Shown here: one piece after another, positions 11,566 to 22,059 of the stretch
How the letters are laid out: every line of letters begins with the position of its first letter
Numbering within the stretch: position 1 is the first letter of the stretch
Source: Diphasiastrum complanatum
Lineage: Eukaryota > Streptophyta > Lycopodiopsida > Lycopodiales > Lycopodiaceae
Direction: 5' to 3'
Assembly (NCBI GenBank): GCA_029204225.1
Contig: CM055095.1
Span: 48,062,510-48,126,509, forward strand
DNA length: 64,000 nucleotides
Made by a program: the position numbers and the translations under genes
Notes under the pieces: generated by a model
The model's input: the letters and a program-made list of their open reading frames with translations, nothing else
Databases searched by the model: none
What the model was told of the DNA's origin: nothing

Positions 11566-12396
11566 TGTGAAAAATGCAAAAATAAGCTTGGTAGAGGCCA
11601 AAAATCTTGTATATAGGATGACTACACATGTGTGGAGTCTGTTCCCACGTGTGAAAATAGTGTACTTGTCATGTACTATAATCATATAGGTTGTACATAT
11701 GATTTAATTCAAGTTTTAGTGGCTAAAAAGGCCAAAAACTAGTTTTCTAGACATATGACACATGGCATCAATCTATTGATTGCATGAGCCACATCCTTTG
11801 CTTAGGTGTCACATCCCATGTGTAGAGGACAACTCACATGTGTGGAATAAGTTGAAGTAGACGAATTTTGACTTCTAGAAGATTTTCAAGTAGATCTCCA
11901 TATAGAAGGAAAATGGACCAAAAGTGCTCAAAATAGAAGGTTTTGTCCAAGTGTCAGTTTTGCATAATGAATCATCATATGACAAAGCACCTTCACACAT
12001 GTGGGATCAAAGGGATGATCAGTACCACGAGCTCCCACTTATTGTATATATAGAGCCACATTTGGCCATAATCATTGTGAGACACCAATCTTGGTTTTGG
12101 AAGTAATTTTGAGTGATTATCTCCATTTGTCTACATTTGTGATTGTTTTGAGGTGCTATCAATGTGTACTTGATTTTCAGGTTGGAGTCCGTACTCAGAC
12201 AGGGTTTCACACGTGGGAAACCAGAAAGTACACCTACCTTCAATTAATGATTGTTCTTGTTAGGATTTTGTGTCTAGAATTGATCTAGATTGATCTTAAT
12301 CTCAAGTAGATTGATAGATCAAGTAATCTGACGACCAATCCCTCTTGAGGATTAGATTAAGATCCACTCTTGGTCCTTTTTGTACTTTTTCCACAC
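11566..12396 (+). mobile_element. Copia 3' LTR (right end tentative)
   Basis: It starts TGTGAAAAATG directly after a polypurine tract. TATATATA lies at 12045 and a slightly altered palindrome, TTCACACGTGGGAA, at 12206, 161 bp downstream. The proposed right end, ...TTTTTCCACACA near 12396, is roughly the inverse of the start. It also lies at a distance from the palindrome similar to that in the other LTRs. No second copy was found, so the right boundary is inference. Confidence 0.6.
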
Positions 12397-12445
12397 AAAT
12401 TGATCACATTCTATGTGCTTGTTGACTATTTGAGAGATTAAAAAG

Positions 12446-12713
12446 TTAGAATTAAAGTAGAACTACTGGGTTACTGTACTGTGGGTCCTATCAGTGAATT
12501 CAGACTAGTTGGTCTCACCACGAGTCGACGGGACACGCGTCCCATCAACGACAATCTGGGCCATGCATGGGTTGTCATAGTGAAAAAATATATGTACAAT
12601 GTATTTTGGTTTTGAGAAATACAGTTGTTATGTGAGCCTGGAGTGGAGAGTGCTTTATGTCTATGTTATTGTGTTGCATGATCTATAATCCTATTTGGAG
12701 CGAATTTTAAGTT
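12446..12713 (+). repeat. 5' LTR of the 12446..20636 Copia
   Basis: A 268-bp copy matching 20364..20636. Shared landmarks include TACTGTACYGTGGGTCCTAT, GAGTCGACGGGACA and TATATGTACAATGTATTTTG. It is followed directly by GGTATCAGAGCT, the primer binding site. Confidence 0.92.
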
Positions 12714-12724
12714 GGTATCAGAGC
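12713..12724 (+). other. Primer binding site (tRNA-iMet type)
   Basis: TGGTATCAGAGC is a perfect 12-base initiator-Met primer site. Its first base may overlap the LTR end. Confidence 0.88.
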
Positions 12725-13526
12725 TGTATAAAGAGTTTACACAGTACAATATAGCTGTTGAAGAGAGCTTCAGGAGAATAGTTTTTTCAAGAGTTTGGGG
12801 TTTACGACGGGTAGAAAGCGAAAGTGAAGCACCGGTGCACAAGTTTTGGCATACGGAGGCTTGCCAAGCTCGTAACTGTGAATGGATTCGGAGACAAGAG
12901 TTGTCGGCTGAATCGAAACTTTAGCCAACTGAAATTCTGAAATTTTGTAGGAAAGCTGCTTGTGGTGTTTGTGATCGGTGTGCAATCAATTTTTGACTGA
13001 TTGACAAACATATTGAAGCTTCATCTTCCCAGCTCTAGGAGATCTCAGGAGGTGTGCAACTGCAAGAATAAGTCCAAAGAAAGGTATAAAAACCCTGGCC
13101 TAGAATTTTGAAGCTCAAATACTCTTTGTTGAAGAGGTTGAGAAATCCTAGTTAAGGGTTTTGAATTGCAAAAGTGGATTGCTTATACAACGAGTGTTGA
13201 GGAGCTGTAAATGTAGACAGCACGTCACTCTAGTTGGAAGAACTCGCTCTACGATGGCCGCTGACAGCCGTTAACTACCCTAAGTGCTGGTTTGATCAAT
13301 ACCTGCATAAGGAACACCATTTTCAAATGCTTAAAAATCAGAGTATGAAGAAGCAGACCTGTGGACTGGTCGCGCTCATCAATCTCAATTGGATGATGGT
13401 GTTTGGAAAAAGCTAGTGCTTCTAAAATTGGGTTTTAGCATGCGGAACTGTTGTGGGCCATGGGATCTAAGTTGAAACTGATCAACAGTGGAAATAGAAA
13501 ATCTGGGCCATTAGATTGGAAGTAAT
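12725..13526 (+). other. Leader remnant of the outer Copia
   Basis: Internal sequence between the primer site and the nested insertion. Short open frames are present, but none resembles gag. Its last bases, GTAAT at 13522..13526, form one half of the target duplication of the nested element. Confidence 0.55.
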
Positions 13527-14178
13527 TGTGAGAGATTTCAACTAGTTTAGTCTAGTTTATTCATATTTTGGTTAATTGTCAATAAGAGGCCAAAACTCAT
13601 TTGACTTAGAGACAAACTTTTTGAAGTTATATTAGTTTAAAATACATTCAATAAACACTTTTGGAAAGTGTGGGAAAGTTGGTAGTTGAATTTGAGAGAG
13701 ATTCAAATTTGAACTTTGGGTACATTGAATCTAGACCCAAAAATAGTAGGGTTTACATTTTGGAGGGAAAGCCATGTGGCCAAATAGGGTTTGAAAACTC
13801 TATAAAAGGATGTAACTCGTGGAGAGACACATCTTCTCTCTTCTATCTCTCATTTCATCATTATACATGGTCCTCTTTGGGTTCTACTACTCATTGGTGC
13901 ACTATCTTGGTGTTATCTTGCAATTCTATGTGTAGAATGATCATTTATTGCTATTTTCAGTTCCACACGTGTGAAATACAGTAGGGTACTGTAATTGTAC
14001 GGACAGCAAACATATTTTATGTTTTGGTTCATGTTTGATCAATATCTCTTAGAGTTTGCATCTCATTTTGTATGTAGATGCTGATTTTTCTACATTGGCA
14101 GGATTGTTGGTTTGCTCCTTATTATAACCAAAGATTTGGGACATGGATTGGATATTGAATGATCTGAAATCATTCACA
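13527..14178 (+). repeat. 5' LTR of the 13527..19007 element
   Basis: 652 bp, starting TGTGAGAGATTTCAAC and ending CATTCACA. A canonical TATAAAAG lies at 13801..13808, and the palindrome core CACACGTGTG lies 160 bp downstream at 13964..13973. This places the likely transcription start near 13830 and the palindrome inside the transcribed leader. Confidence 0.94.
13801..13808 (+). promoter_or_regulatory. LTR TATA box
   Basis: TATAAAAG in the left LTR of the nested Copia-derived element. The right LTR has the same box at 18630..18637. Confidence 0.8.
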
Positions 14179-14190
14179 TGGTATCAGATC
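14179..14190 (+). other. Primer binding site, slightly degenerate
   Basis: TGGTATCAGATC follows the LTR end directly and matches 11 of 12 bases of the initiator-Met primer site. Confidence 0.85.
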
Positions 14191-14779
14191 TCTTGCATTT
14201 CAGGTTATGAAAGGATCAGCGATCTTTAGCAAGGATTTGGAGGAGTTACCAATGCTAGAGCATGCTAGATTGATCTCCACTCAAAAATCAGCATTTTTGC
14301 ATGTGTAGAATTGATCTTTTGTAGGTCAAAACTCAATATAGGGTTATATACTTGATCAATTCCGATTTCACACTTGGTTTACTGGATTTAGATGATATTT
14401 GGTGCATTAGGAATGTCTCATTGGAGTCTACAAGAAGATATACCAAGTTTCTAGAGCTTGCATGTAGAATTTGAGATATTCAATTTTTTGTAATTTTGTC
14501 AAAACTCTAATTTTGATTGGATCTCTAGTTTGTGAGGTTCCTGAACTTCATTTGAGTGTGTTTCAATCTTAGGAAGTGGCAAGAATCATTAGATTGAGGA
14601 TAGATCATAGGTTGATCAAGATTTCACTATTCTATGTGTTGATTTTCTAGTTAGAAGTGCTAGAAGAGATTTGAGAGTTCCATATCTTTGTGATTTCTTC
14701 TTGAGTTCAATTGTTGACATTCAAGAGAGTGCTTTGTGCATTGTAACAGGTTGAAAGAAGAAGATCAGGTCACTTCAAC

Positions 14780-17700
14780 ATGACTACAAGTGTTGGATTT
14801 ATGTTGGAGAGCAATGATAGGCTTAGCTCAATCAACTATTCTACTTGGAAGGTGAGGATGGAGTCCTTATTGGAGATGAATGAGTTGATGGAGATTGTTG
14901 CAGATGTGGAGGAGAGACCTCAAGCACCTCAAGATCAAGTGAGATATGACAAGAGAACAAATAAAGCTCTACACATGATTAAGATGAATGTTACCAATGA
15001 ACTTCTCAAGGAAGTTGGTAAGTGCACATCATCTTTGGAGGCTTGGGAAGCTTTGAAGAAGCTTTATGAATCCAAGTCTACATCAAGAGTGCTTACTCTT
15101 AGGAGGCAAATCTTTCAAAGTTTGCAAAAGAAGGAAGAGAGTACTCATGCTTTTGTTTTGAGGGTTAAAGCATTCAATGATGAGTTAGCATGTATTGATG
15201 AAAGCATTAAGGAGGTAGAGCTTGTTCAAGTTATACTTAATGGCTTGTTGGATGATCATGCTAATCTTGTTCAAAGTTTTGCTATTCAAAAGACTTTGCC
15301 AAGTATTGTGGATTTGCAAGAGATCTTGGTGAATGAGGAGTATAGGCTTCAATCAAGAGGAGGTGGATCTACATCGACATCTCATTATGAAGAGGATGCC
15401 ATGTTCATCAAAGGCAAGTTCAAGGGCAAAGGCAAAGGCAAGTGGTCTAAAGGGCAAGATCAAGGTGAGACTTCTTCTTTTGGCAAAAAGAAAGATAAGT
15501 CTAAGTTGAAATGATTTTATTGTGGAATCAAAGGGCATTTTGCAAATGAATGTTTGAAGAAGCAAAGAGATGAAGGTAGCAAGCAAATCAACTTTACTAC
15601 TAATGATGAGGGTCTAGGTGGTGGTGATTCTCTTTTGATGTGTTCATCAAGTCCAATATCAAGTGAAGGTGACAAAGATTCATGGTGGATTGATAGTGGA
15701 GCTAGCTCACACATGACTAGTCACAAGGAGTTATTTACTTCTTTGGTCACTTATGATGGAGCCAAGAAAGCAATTCACATGGCCAATGGTGGTGAGTGTG
15801 TGATTGAAGGTATTGGTTCAATTCCTATTTGTCTCTCTACTAATAGGAAAGCAAGACTTGATGGTTTTCTTTACATTCCTTCACTTTCAAAGAATTTGCT
15901 AAGTGTTGGTCAAATGATAGAGAAAGGATACATGGTAAAGTTAGGTGGTGATGTTTGTTTCATTACAAAGGAAAAAATCTTGGTTGCTAGGGGCAATAGA
16001 CAAGGTAGACTTTTCAAGCTTGATGCTTTTGTTATGGCTAAAAAAAAAGATGGAATGGAAAAGGAGATTGGTCTCAACTCTCCAAAGTTACCTTTTAGCA
16101 TCAATAAGATTGGTGGATCTTATGCAAAGTCTAACAAGCTTCCTTATGCTAGATCTAGGTCAAGATCTAATATGCTTCTTGGAGATGTTCATCTTTGTGC
16201 TAACTTGGCTAGTCTTGAGGATAATGATGGTGTTTCAATGGTTCTTCATGGCAAGTGCAAGCATGCAAAAGGTAAGGAAAGAGCTAACTCCATCAATGGA
16301 GGAGAAGGTTCTTCCTTGGAAAAAATTGTTGCTAATGATTTCTTTGATCATATGGAAAAGGATGTTGCTAGGTGCATGCATGAAGGAGGTGGTTCTTCTA
16401 CATTCTTTTGTTATGATTCCAAGAAAGTCATTTTTCCAGCAAGTAGAGTTACATGTCTTCATAAAGAGAGTAGATCAAATGTTTCTATCAAGAGACTTGG
16501 TGAGGAAGATAGTCACAAGTCAAGAAGAAGAGAAGTATGTGAAGAGTTCAAAGTAGGATGTACTTTGAATGATGTCATTGTGAATGATAGTGAGGAAGAA
16601 TCATTATCATATGAGTCATAACCTAAAACATTGAGTAGAAGTTCTTGTTTGAGAAAAGAGAGTACCTCAATCATCCTTATGTTGAAGGTACTAATCATTT
16701 TTTTCATGGCTTCTAATGTTTTTGAGGTTTCTACTTCTTATGATGCAATCATTAAGAGGGAGTCTTATGAAGGAAAGAGCAATGGAAGTTTGGTTCTTGG
16801 GAAGATCCAAGGCATGGATCTCACATCTCTTCATCAACTCAAAGGATTCTATGATTATGAATTGATCACTCATGATCAAGATGGCAAAAGGTTGGTTGGA
16901 GAAGACTACATGAAGCAAATCGAGAGGCAATTTCTTCAAGGCAAGGGAGATCTCATTGGTGAGCTTATTGAGGTTTGTTATGGACTCAAGAGGGCTGGAT
17001 TTATTAGGTTTGATACTCATCTTCACCTGCTCTACTTCATGTTGGATGGAAAGTTTGGAATCTATCTTTTGATTTATGATGGTGACATTGTTTTCACTAA
17101 CCTTTGTGGAAATTCGAGATCAAGCATTGATGAGATCTTGTTGGATCTAGATCATATTTTTGAGAGGGAGTATTTTCAGAGGTTCATGTCTGAAGGTATT
17201 CATATCTTTGATATCTTTGATGATCAAGAGAAAGGTAAGCAAGTGGAAGCGACACACTTTGCTTTATTCACATGTTTTGAAGAATTTTCTTGTGTAGATG
17301 ATGCTATGCAAGTGGATATTGGTTCTCATGTTTTTCATAATGGAAAAGCAAGTAATGGATCTGGAAAACAAAGTTTGTTCAATGACTTTGATGGTCAAGA
17401 GGAAGACCAAGAGGTTGGTCTCAAAGGGCTTCAACAACACAAAAGGAAAGGTGGCAATTTGGAGCTAGTCAAGAGCATCAAAGGAAGGGTATTTGGCAAA
17501 GATGTTTTGGATCTATTTTTGCAACTTATTGAAGACTCAAGTAAGGTCAAAGGAGAAACAAGGAAGTGTTGTTCAAGTTTACTTTACTTGTTCTATCTCA
17601 TGTTTGAGCTATTTCATGTGGATGTGTGCAAATTGTCAAGATATGGACAAACTAGCTACATTGTCTTGCAATATCTTATTGTTGGAGTTGTACTAGCATT

Positions 17701-18358
17701 CTTGGCTGGTTTTGCTGATGGAAATGAAGCTAATGGAGGTTCATTATGTCACTCATCCATGGATAAGTTCTCAAGTGTTGAGCTACTTGGTGCCAATACT
17801 TGTAGATTGTCAATTTTTGGTGAATTCATGGTCATTTTCTTGTGTCAAGTAGATCTTGAAGATGGACTAGTGCAACCTACTTGGTTTATGGAGTCATGTG
17901 GTGCTGGATTTGCATCATTAACGTACTCACCTACTCATGGATTTCCAAGGTTTGATGGTTTCTTGTGGCAAGATGGAGATGGAGGCTCATTCATGGAGTT
18001 TTATGGTGGAGACATATCAAGAAAGGACAAAGTTGGAGGAGACAAGCAAGCAAATGGTCATCACTCACATTTATTGTTTGGTTGCTATAATTTTTCAGAG
18101 AGTTCAAAGTTTGAAACATGGAGGAATCATTTCATTCACATTCTATTTGGTTCTTCATGTTCTAGTTATATGTTGATGTGTAAAATTGATGTAAGAAATA
18201 GTGAAGCATCCAATTTGGACACTATTCTCTATATCAATTATGAAAGATACTTTAGAACCTTAGAAAGGAGATCTATACTTCGGATGGAGATCATTCTAAA
18301 GTCGGATCAAAGTTCTATTGTCAAAACTATGCCAAAACTAGTTGAAGAGGGAGTGTGA
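14780..18358 (+). CDS. Gag-protease plus unfamiliar C-terminal region, single frame with two stops
   Basis: From the ATG at 14780 one reading frame runs 1193 codons to the TGA at 18356, broken only by TGA at 15512..15514 and TAA at 16619..16621. Codons 1-244 are copia gag (NYSTWKVRMESLL, STSRVLTLRRQIFQSLQ). The TGA replaces the first Cys of the zinc knuckle, which continues FYCGIKGHFANEC. The protease box WWIDSGASSHMTS has its Asp at codon 305 and is followed by SLSKNLLSVGQM. After about codon 410 the product no longer looks like integrase: the zinc-binding HHCC and the D-D-E residues are not visible. Only a weak RT echo appears: MDLTSLHQLKG, then YGLKRA at codon 734, then IYDGDIVF at codons 765-772, where YVDD would be. 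Hydrophobic stretches occur near 16670..16725 and 17575..17715. The function of the C-terminal part is unknown. It could be a fast-diverging or captured sequence kept open in a non-autonomous family. Confidence 0.75.
18341..18353 (+). other. Polypurine tract
   Basis: GTTGAAGAGGGAG overlaps the final codons of the long frame and abuts the TGTGAGAG start of the right LTR, so the plus-strand primer lies within the coding sequence. Confidence 0.8.
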
Positions 18359-19007
18359 GAGATTTCAACTAGTTTAGTCTAGTTTATTCATATTTTGGTT
18401 AATTGTCAATAAGAGGCCAAAACTCATTTTAGACTTAGAGACAAACTTTTTGAAGTTATATTAGTTTAAAATACATTCAATAAACACTTTTGGAAAGTGT
18501 GGGAAAGTTGGTAGTCGAGTTTGAGAGAGATTCAAATTTGAACTTTGGGTACATTGAATCTAGACCCAAAAATAGTAGGGTTTACATTTTGGAGGGAAAG
18601 CCACGTGGCCAAATAGGGTTTGGAAACTCTATAAAAGGATGTAACTCGTGGAAAGACACATCTTCTCTCTTCTATCTCTCATTTCATCATTATACATGGT
18701 TCTCTTTGGGTTCTACTACTCATTGGTGCACTATCTTGGTGTTATCTTGCAATTCTATGTGTAGAATGATCATTTATTGCTATTTTTGGTTCCACACGTG
18801 TGAAATACAGTAGGGTACTGTAATTGTATGGACATCAAACATATTTTATGTTTTGGTTCATGTTTGATCAATATCTCTTAGAGTTTGCATCTCATTTTGT
18901 ATGTAGATGCTGATTTTTCTACATTGGCAAGATTGTTGGTTTGCTCCTTATTATAACCAAAGATTTGGGACATGGATTGGATCTTGAATGATCTGAAATC
19001 CTTCATA
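18354..19007 (+). repeat. 3' LTR of the 13527..19007 element
   Basis: 654 bp, matching the left LTR with about 14 substitutions and a 2-bp insertion (TTTTAGAC against TTTGAC). TATAAAAG at 18630 and CACACGTGTG at 18793..18802 are conserved. Confidence 0.94.
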
Positions 19008-19289
19008 GTAACCATGGGATAATGAGAGGAATGCCTTGAAGAGCCTTGAAGGGTCAAATGCATGGCAATTGCATTAAAATTTTTCATTTGGAAATCCATT
19101 GAGAGGGCCTGACTAGTGAAAGTCGTTTTGAAGGCTATTGGACTTCATAAATAAGAAGTAGTTCAAAAAGCTGAAAAATCTCTAATTTGGGCCTCCCTTA
19201 GCCTATTTTGGCCAAACAAAGGGCTACGGACCCCAAACAAAGGGCACCCGGACTGTACCTGCAACTACGGTACCCCAAAATAGAGTAAT
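19008..19289. other. Outer Copia interior resuming after the nested element
   Basis: Begins with GTAAC, the right half of the target duplication. There is no clear frame until the RT remnant at about 19290. A CCCAAACAAAGGGC motif suggests decayed or foreign sequence. Confidence 0.4.
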
Positions 19290-20305
19290 TGCAGGTGAGA
19301 ACACACTCTTATCCAAACCTTTATGTCTTATGCTTTGATGGTATAAATGCTTTGGATGCTCTTTATGTTGATGACCTGATTATTACGGGAAATAATCAAG
19401 AGATGATAGATATGATCAAGAAGGATCTCATGGAACAATTCGAGATGACAGATCTCAACATAATGCATTATTGCCTTGGAGTGGAAGTGTGGCAAAAAGG
19501 ACATGAGGTGGGACTAACACAAGTGAAGTATGTCAGAGAGTTGCTGCACAGGTTCAGGCTACAAGATTGCAAGCCAATGAACACTCCTATTGAACCATGT
19601 AAAAAGCTTTTTAAGCTTGACGATTCACAGCCATTTGATGCTATGTTGTATAGGCAGTTAGTAGGGAGCTTGATTTACCTTACCACGACTAGACCAGATA
19701 TATGTGATGTTGCTAGTATTGTAAGTCAGTTTATGGTAGCACCTACAAAAACGCATTGGAAGGCAGCCAAACGCATTTTGCGATATGTCAAAGGCACTTT
19801 CGATTATGGCTTGGTGTATAGGAAGCATGAAGGTTTACTTGATGTGGCTGTGTGGATGCAGATTGGGGAGGTGACTCTGATGATCGTAGATCCACCACAA
19901 GGTATGTATTCAAGTTCTGTAGCAGTTTTTTTTCCAAGTAAGAAGCAAAGTATAGTTGCTCTATCCACAACAGAAGCAGAGTATAAGGCAATGTGTAGCG
20001 CATCACAAGAAGCCATATGGTTGAGGCAGATCTTGGATGAGGTTGGCATGAAACAAGAAAATCCCACGATTATGCATAGCGACAGTCAGGGTGGCATTCA
20101 GCTGGCAAAGAATCCAGTGTTCCATGTGAGAACCAAACACATCGAGATTCACTATCACTTTATACGTGAGAGGCTGCTGAGTAGGAAAATTAATGTTGTT
20201 CATTGTAGTACAGATGAGCAACTAGCTGACATTTTCACTAAGCCACTCATTAGAGAAAAGTTTGATAAGTTTAGATCAAAGCTTTATGTACTTAAAGTTT
20301 GTTAA
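19290..20305 (+). pseudogene. Copia RT end and RNase H of the outer element
   Basis: Starts inside RT near the catalytic box (LDALYVDDLIITGN) and runs through HYCLGVEVWQ, LYRQLVGSLIYLTTTRPDI and HWKAAKRILRYVKGTFDYGL. RNase H follows, with LSTTEAEYKAM, FHVRTKHIEIHYHFIRE and ADIFTKPL, ending in a stop at 20305. Between about 19850 and 19937 the frame is shifted and then restored. In the neighbouring frame the lost segment reads DADWGGDSDDRRSTTRYVFK, the RNase H active-site box, so two compensating indels hide the catalytic Asp. The 5' part of pol is missing. The motifs differ from those of the 13527 and 37988 elements, so this is a separate Copia lineage. Confidence 0.9.
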
Positions 20306-20363
20306 CTTTGATGCTATGTATATGGATGTAATAAAAAAGTATATTCTACTTTTAGGGAGAGAG

Positions 20364-20636
20364 TTAGAATAAAAGTAGAACTATTGTGTTACTGTACCGT
20401 GGGTCCTATCAGTGGATTAGGACTAGTTGGCCTCGCCACGAGGTGAGTCGACGGGACATGCTTTTCGTCAACGGCAACCTGGGCCATGGATGGGTTGCCA
20501 TAGTGAAAAACTATATGTACAATGTATTTTGGTTTTGAGAAATACAATTGCTATGTGAGCTTGGAGTGGAGAGTGCTTTCTGTCTATGTTACTGTGTTGC
20601 ATGATCTGTAATCTTGTTTGGAGCAAATTTTAAGTT
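20364..20636 (+). repeat. 3' LTR of the 12446..20636 Copia
   Basis: 273 bp, preceded by a purine-rich TTTTAGGGAGAGAG tract and followed by AAAAG, the right half of the target duplication. It differs from the left LTR at about 30 positions, far more than the LTR pairs of the nested element, consistent with older age. Confidence 0.92.
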
Positions 20637-20735
20637 AAAAGACATTGGTGTAGTTCCAAATCTTTGTGATTTTATTTGTTGAAGATTCAAGTGAGTACTA
20701 AGTGCATTGGAATAGGTTGAAGAAGTTTGATCAAT

Positions 20736-21418
20736 CATGGCAAACCAAGGAGAGTTCTTGTTGGAAAGCAATGATAGGCTTACCTCAAGCAACTACTCAA
20801 CATGAAGGTAAGGATGGAATCCTTGCTAACTATGAATGATTTGATGGATATTGTGCTAGGTATTGAAGAGGAGCCTAATATTATCCAAGAACGAATCATT
20901 TATCAAAGGAAGGCCAAGAGGTCTTTACACATCATCAAGATGAATATCTCAAATGAGCTTCTCAAGGAGGTAGGAGCTTGCACATCATCTTATGAGACAT
21001 GGAAGACTCTTCAAAGGATCTATGAGTCAAAGACCACATCTAGGGTGCTCACACTAAGAAGAAAAATATTTCAAAGCTATCAAAAGGAAGGTGAAAGCGC
21101 TAACTCTTATGTGACGAGGATTAAATGTCTTAATGGTGACTTAACATGTGTTGGTGATGCTAGTGGTAGCATTGAGATTGTTCAAGTGCTTCTAAATGGC
21201 TTAGTAGACGATTATGCTAATCTTGTTCAAAGTTTTGTTATTTAAAAAAATTTGCCAGCTATTGAAGATTTCAAGAGGTGTTGGTGGCCAAAGAGGATAG
21301 GGTTATTAATGTCAAAACTAGAAGTGAATCTACTTCTACCAAGGTTGGAGAGAAAGAGGCACTCTTCAACAAACACAATGGCAAAGGAGGAGGCAAGTGG
21401 AACTTCCACAAGAATGTT
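20736..21418 (+). pseudogene. Copia gag relic interrupted by the outer element
   Basis: The ATG at 20736 starts a copia gag (GEFLLESNDRLTSSNYST). A 1-base deletion at the conserved Trp near 20801 shifts the frame to KVRMESLLTMNDLMDIV, which then reads through TSRVLTLRRKIFQSYQ to a nonsense codon at 21243..21245, where relatives have Gln. The later frame KEDRVINVKTRSESTSTKVGEKEALF ... GGGKWNF reaches about 21418, just short of the zinc knuckle. The 5' leader of this gag begins left of 12441 and was split by the 8.2-kb outer element. The rest of pol is absent. Confidence 0.87.
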
Positions 21419-21488
21419 GAAGTACGGTACTTTGGACCGCAAATGAGCCTAAAAACGACTCCCAAGAGGGATTGATTGATTGATTATC
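21419..21488 (+). repeat. Dispersed ~70-bp module
   Basis: GAAGTACGGTACTTTGGAC ... GGATTGATTGATTGATTATC resembles the segment at about 861..930. It abuts the gag relic exactly where gag similarity stops. It is probably the remnant of an unrelated repeat at a deletion junction. Confidence 0.55.
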
Positions 21489-22059
21489 AATGGAACTGTC
21501 ACCAAAATTGTAGTGGGGGCATGTTAGAAGATTTTGGTGAAGATTCTTCTAACGGATGATTCTAGTAAAGATTCTTCTAACGGATTATTGGATGTTCGTG
21601 TGAGCTATGCGGGGACTGTATCATTCAATTCAAATATGGAGGAATCAAAACTCAAAAAGAGGATTTTCCCATTGCTCCATTGACAACACATTCGAAAGCT
21701 AAAGAGAGTGCAGAGATTCAGTCAAATGAGCTAGCAGGAAAAACTGGTTTCTCCTCACCGAGTTGGTATGAAAAACGTTCAACCTTTGATCTTATAAAAA
21801 ATGCCTGTCGTTAGTGTCACAAGTCCGTGATGGGGCTTGGGGGTGGTACCTCACATGCCTTAGAATAACGCACTGATTGTGGATAGCGAATTTCATGGAA
21901 CCATGGAGACTGATCTTCCTATATGGTAGCCATGTGTCACAGGCCCAAAATAACAACCAGAGAGACTCAATAGAGGGGCACCTACGATTGGGTGGATCAT
22001 TCCTCACACAGTACATCTCTGTTTGGAAGAGCTCCTAGATATTGGAGTGCAGCACTCAA
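21489..22059. other. Gene-free stretch; possible LTR start at 21522
   Basis: A GTGGGGGCA purine tract followed by TGTTAGAAG at 21522 looks like a polypurine tract-LTR junction, and ATTCTTCTAACGGAT is repeated twice nearby. No second copy or primer site was found, so this is only a suggestion. Nothing else is recognisable. Confidence 0.3.

Larger units (their letters stand above)
13527..19007 (+). mobile_element. Complete non-autonomous Copia-derived element
   Basis: The 5481-bp element has LTRs at 13527..14178 and 18354..19007, a primer site, a coding interior and a polypurine tract. The LTRs differ at about 14 bases plus one 2-bp indel, about 2%. Flanking bases are GTAAT on the left and GTAAC on the right, a 4/5 target duplication. 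The interior codes gag and protease and then departs from the normal copia order: there is no integrase core and no intact RT or RNase H. It sits inside the older Copia 12446..20636. Low LTR divergence together with a missing polymerase implies recent mobilisation by enzymes supplied in trans. Confidence 0.93.
12446..20636 (+). mobile_element. Old Copia element hosting a nested Copia
   Basis: The left LTR (12446..12713) and right LTR (20364..20636) align along their whole length with roughly 11% differences plus a 5-bp indel. The element is flanked by a perfect 5-bp duplication, AAAAG at 12441..12445 and 20637..20641. The termini are not clean TG...CA (they read TTAGAAT and ...TAAGTT), so exact ends could shift by a few bases. 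Inside are a primer site, a leader, the nested 13527..19007 element and a truncated pol (19290..20305). Gag, protease, integrase and most of RT are gone. It inserted into the leader of another Copia element whose gag continues at 20736. Confidence 0.9.

Noticed and set aside
11566-12396. Pairing of this LTR with the LTR ending at 7775 as one complete element
   Set aside because: The two sequences do not align beyond the shared TATA-palindrome layout, so they are not a matched pair.
16631-18358. Independent host gene captured in the Copia element
   Set aside because: The frame is in phase with gag-protease across the TAA, and an RT-like echo (YGLKRA, IYDGD) is present, so descent from pol or a fused ORF is more likely. 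Capture remains possible for the C-terminal part.
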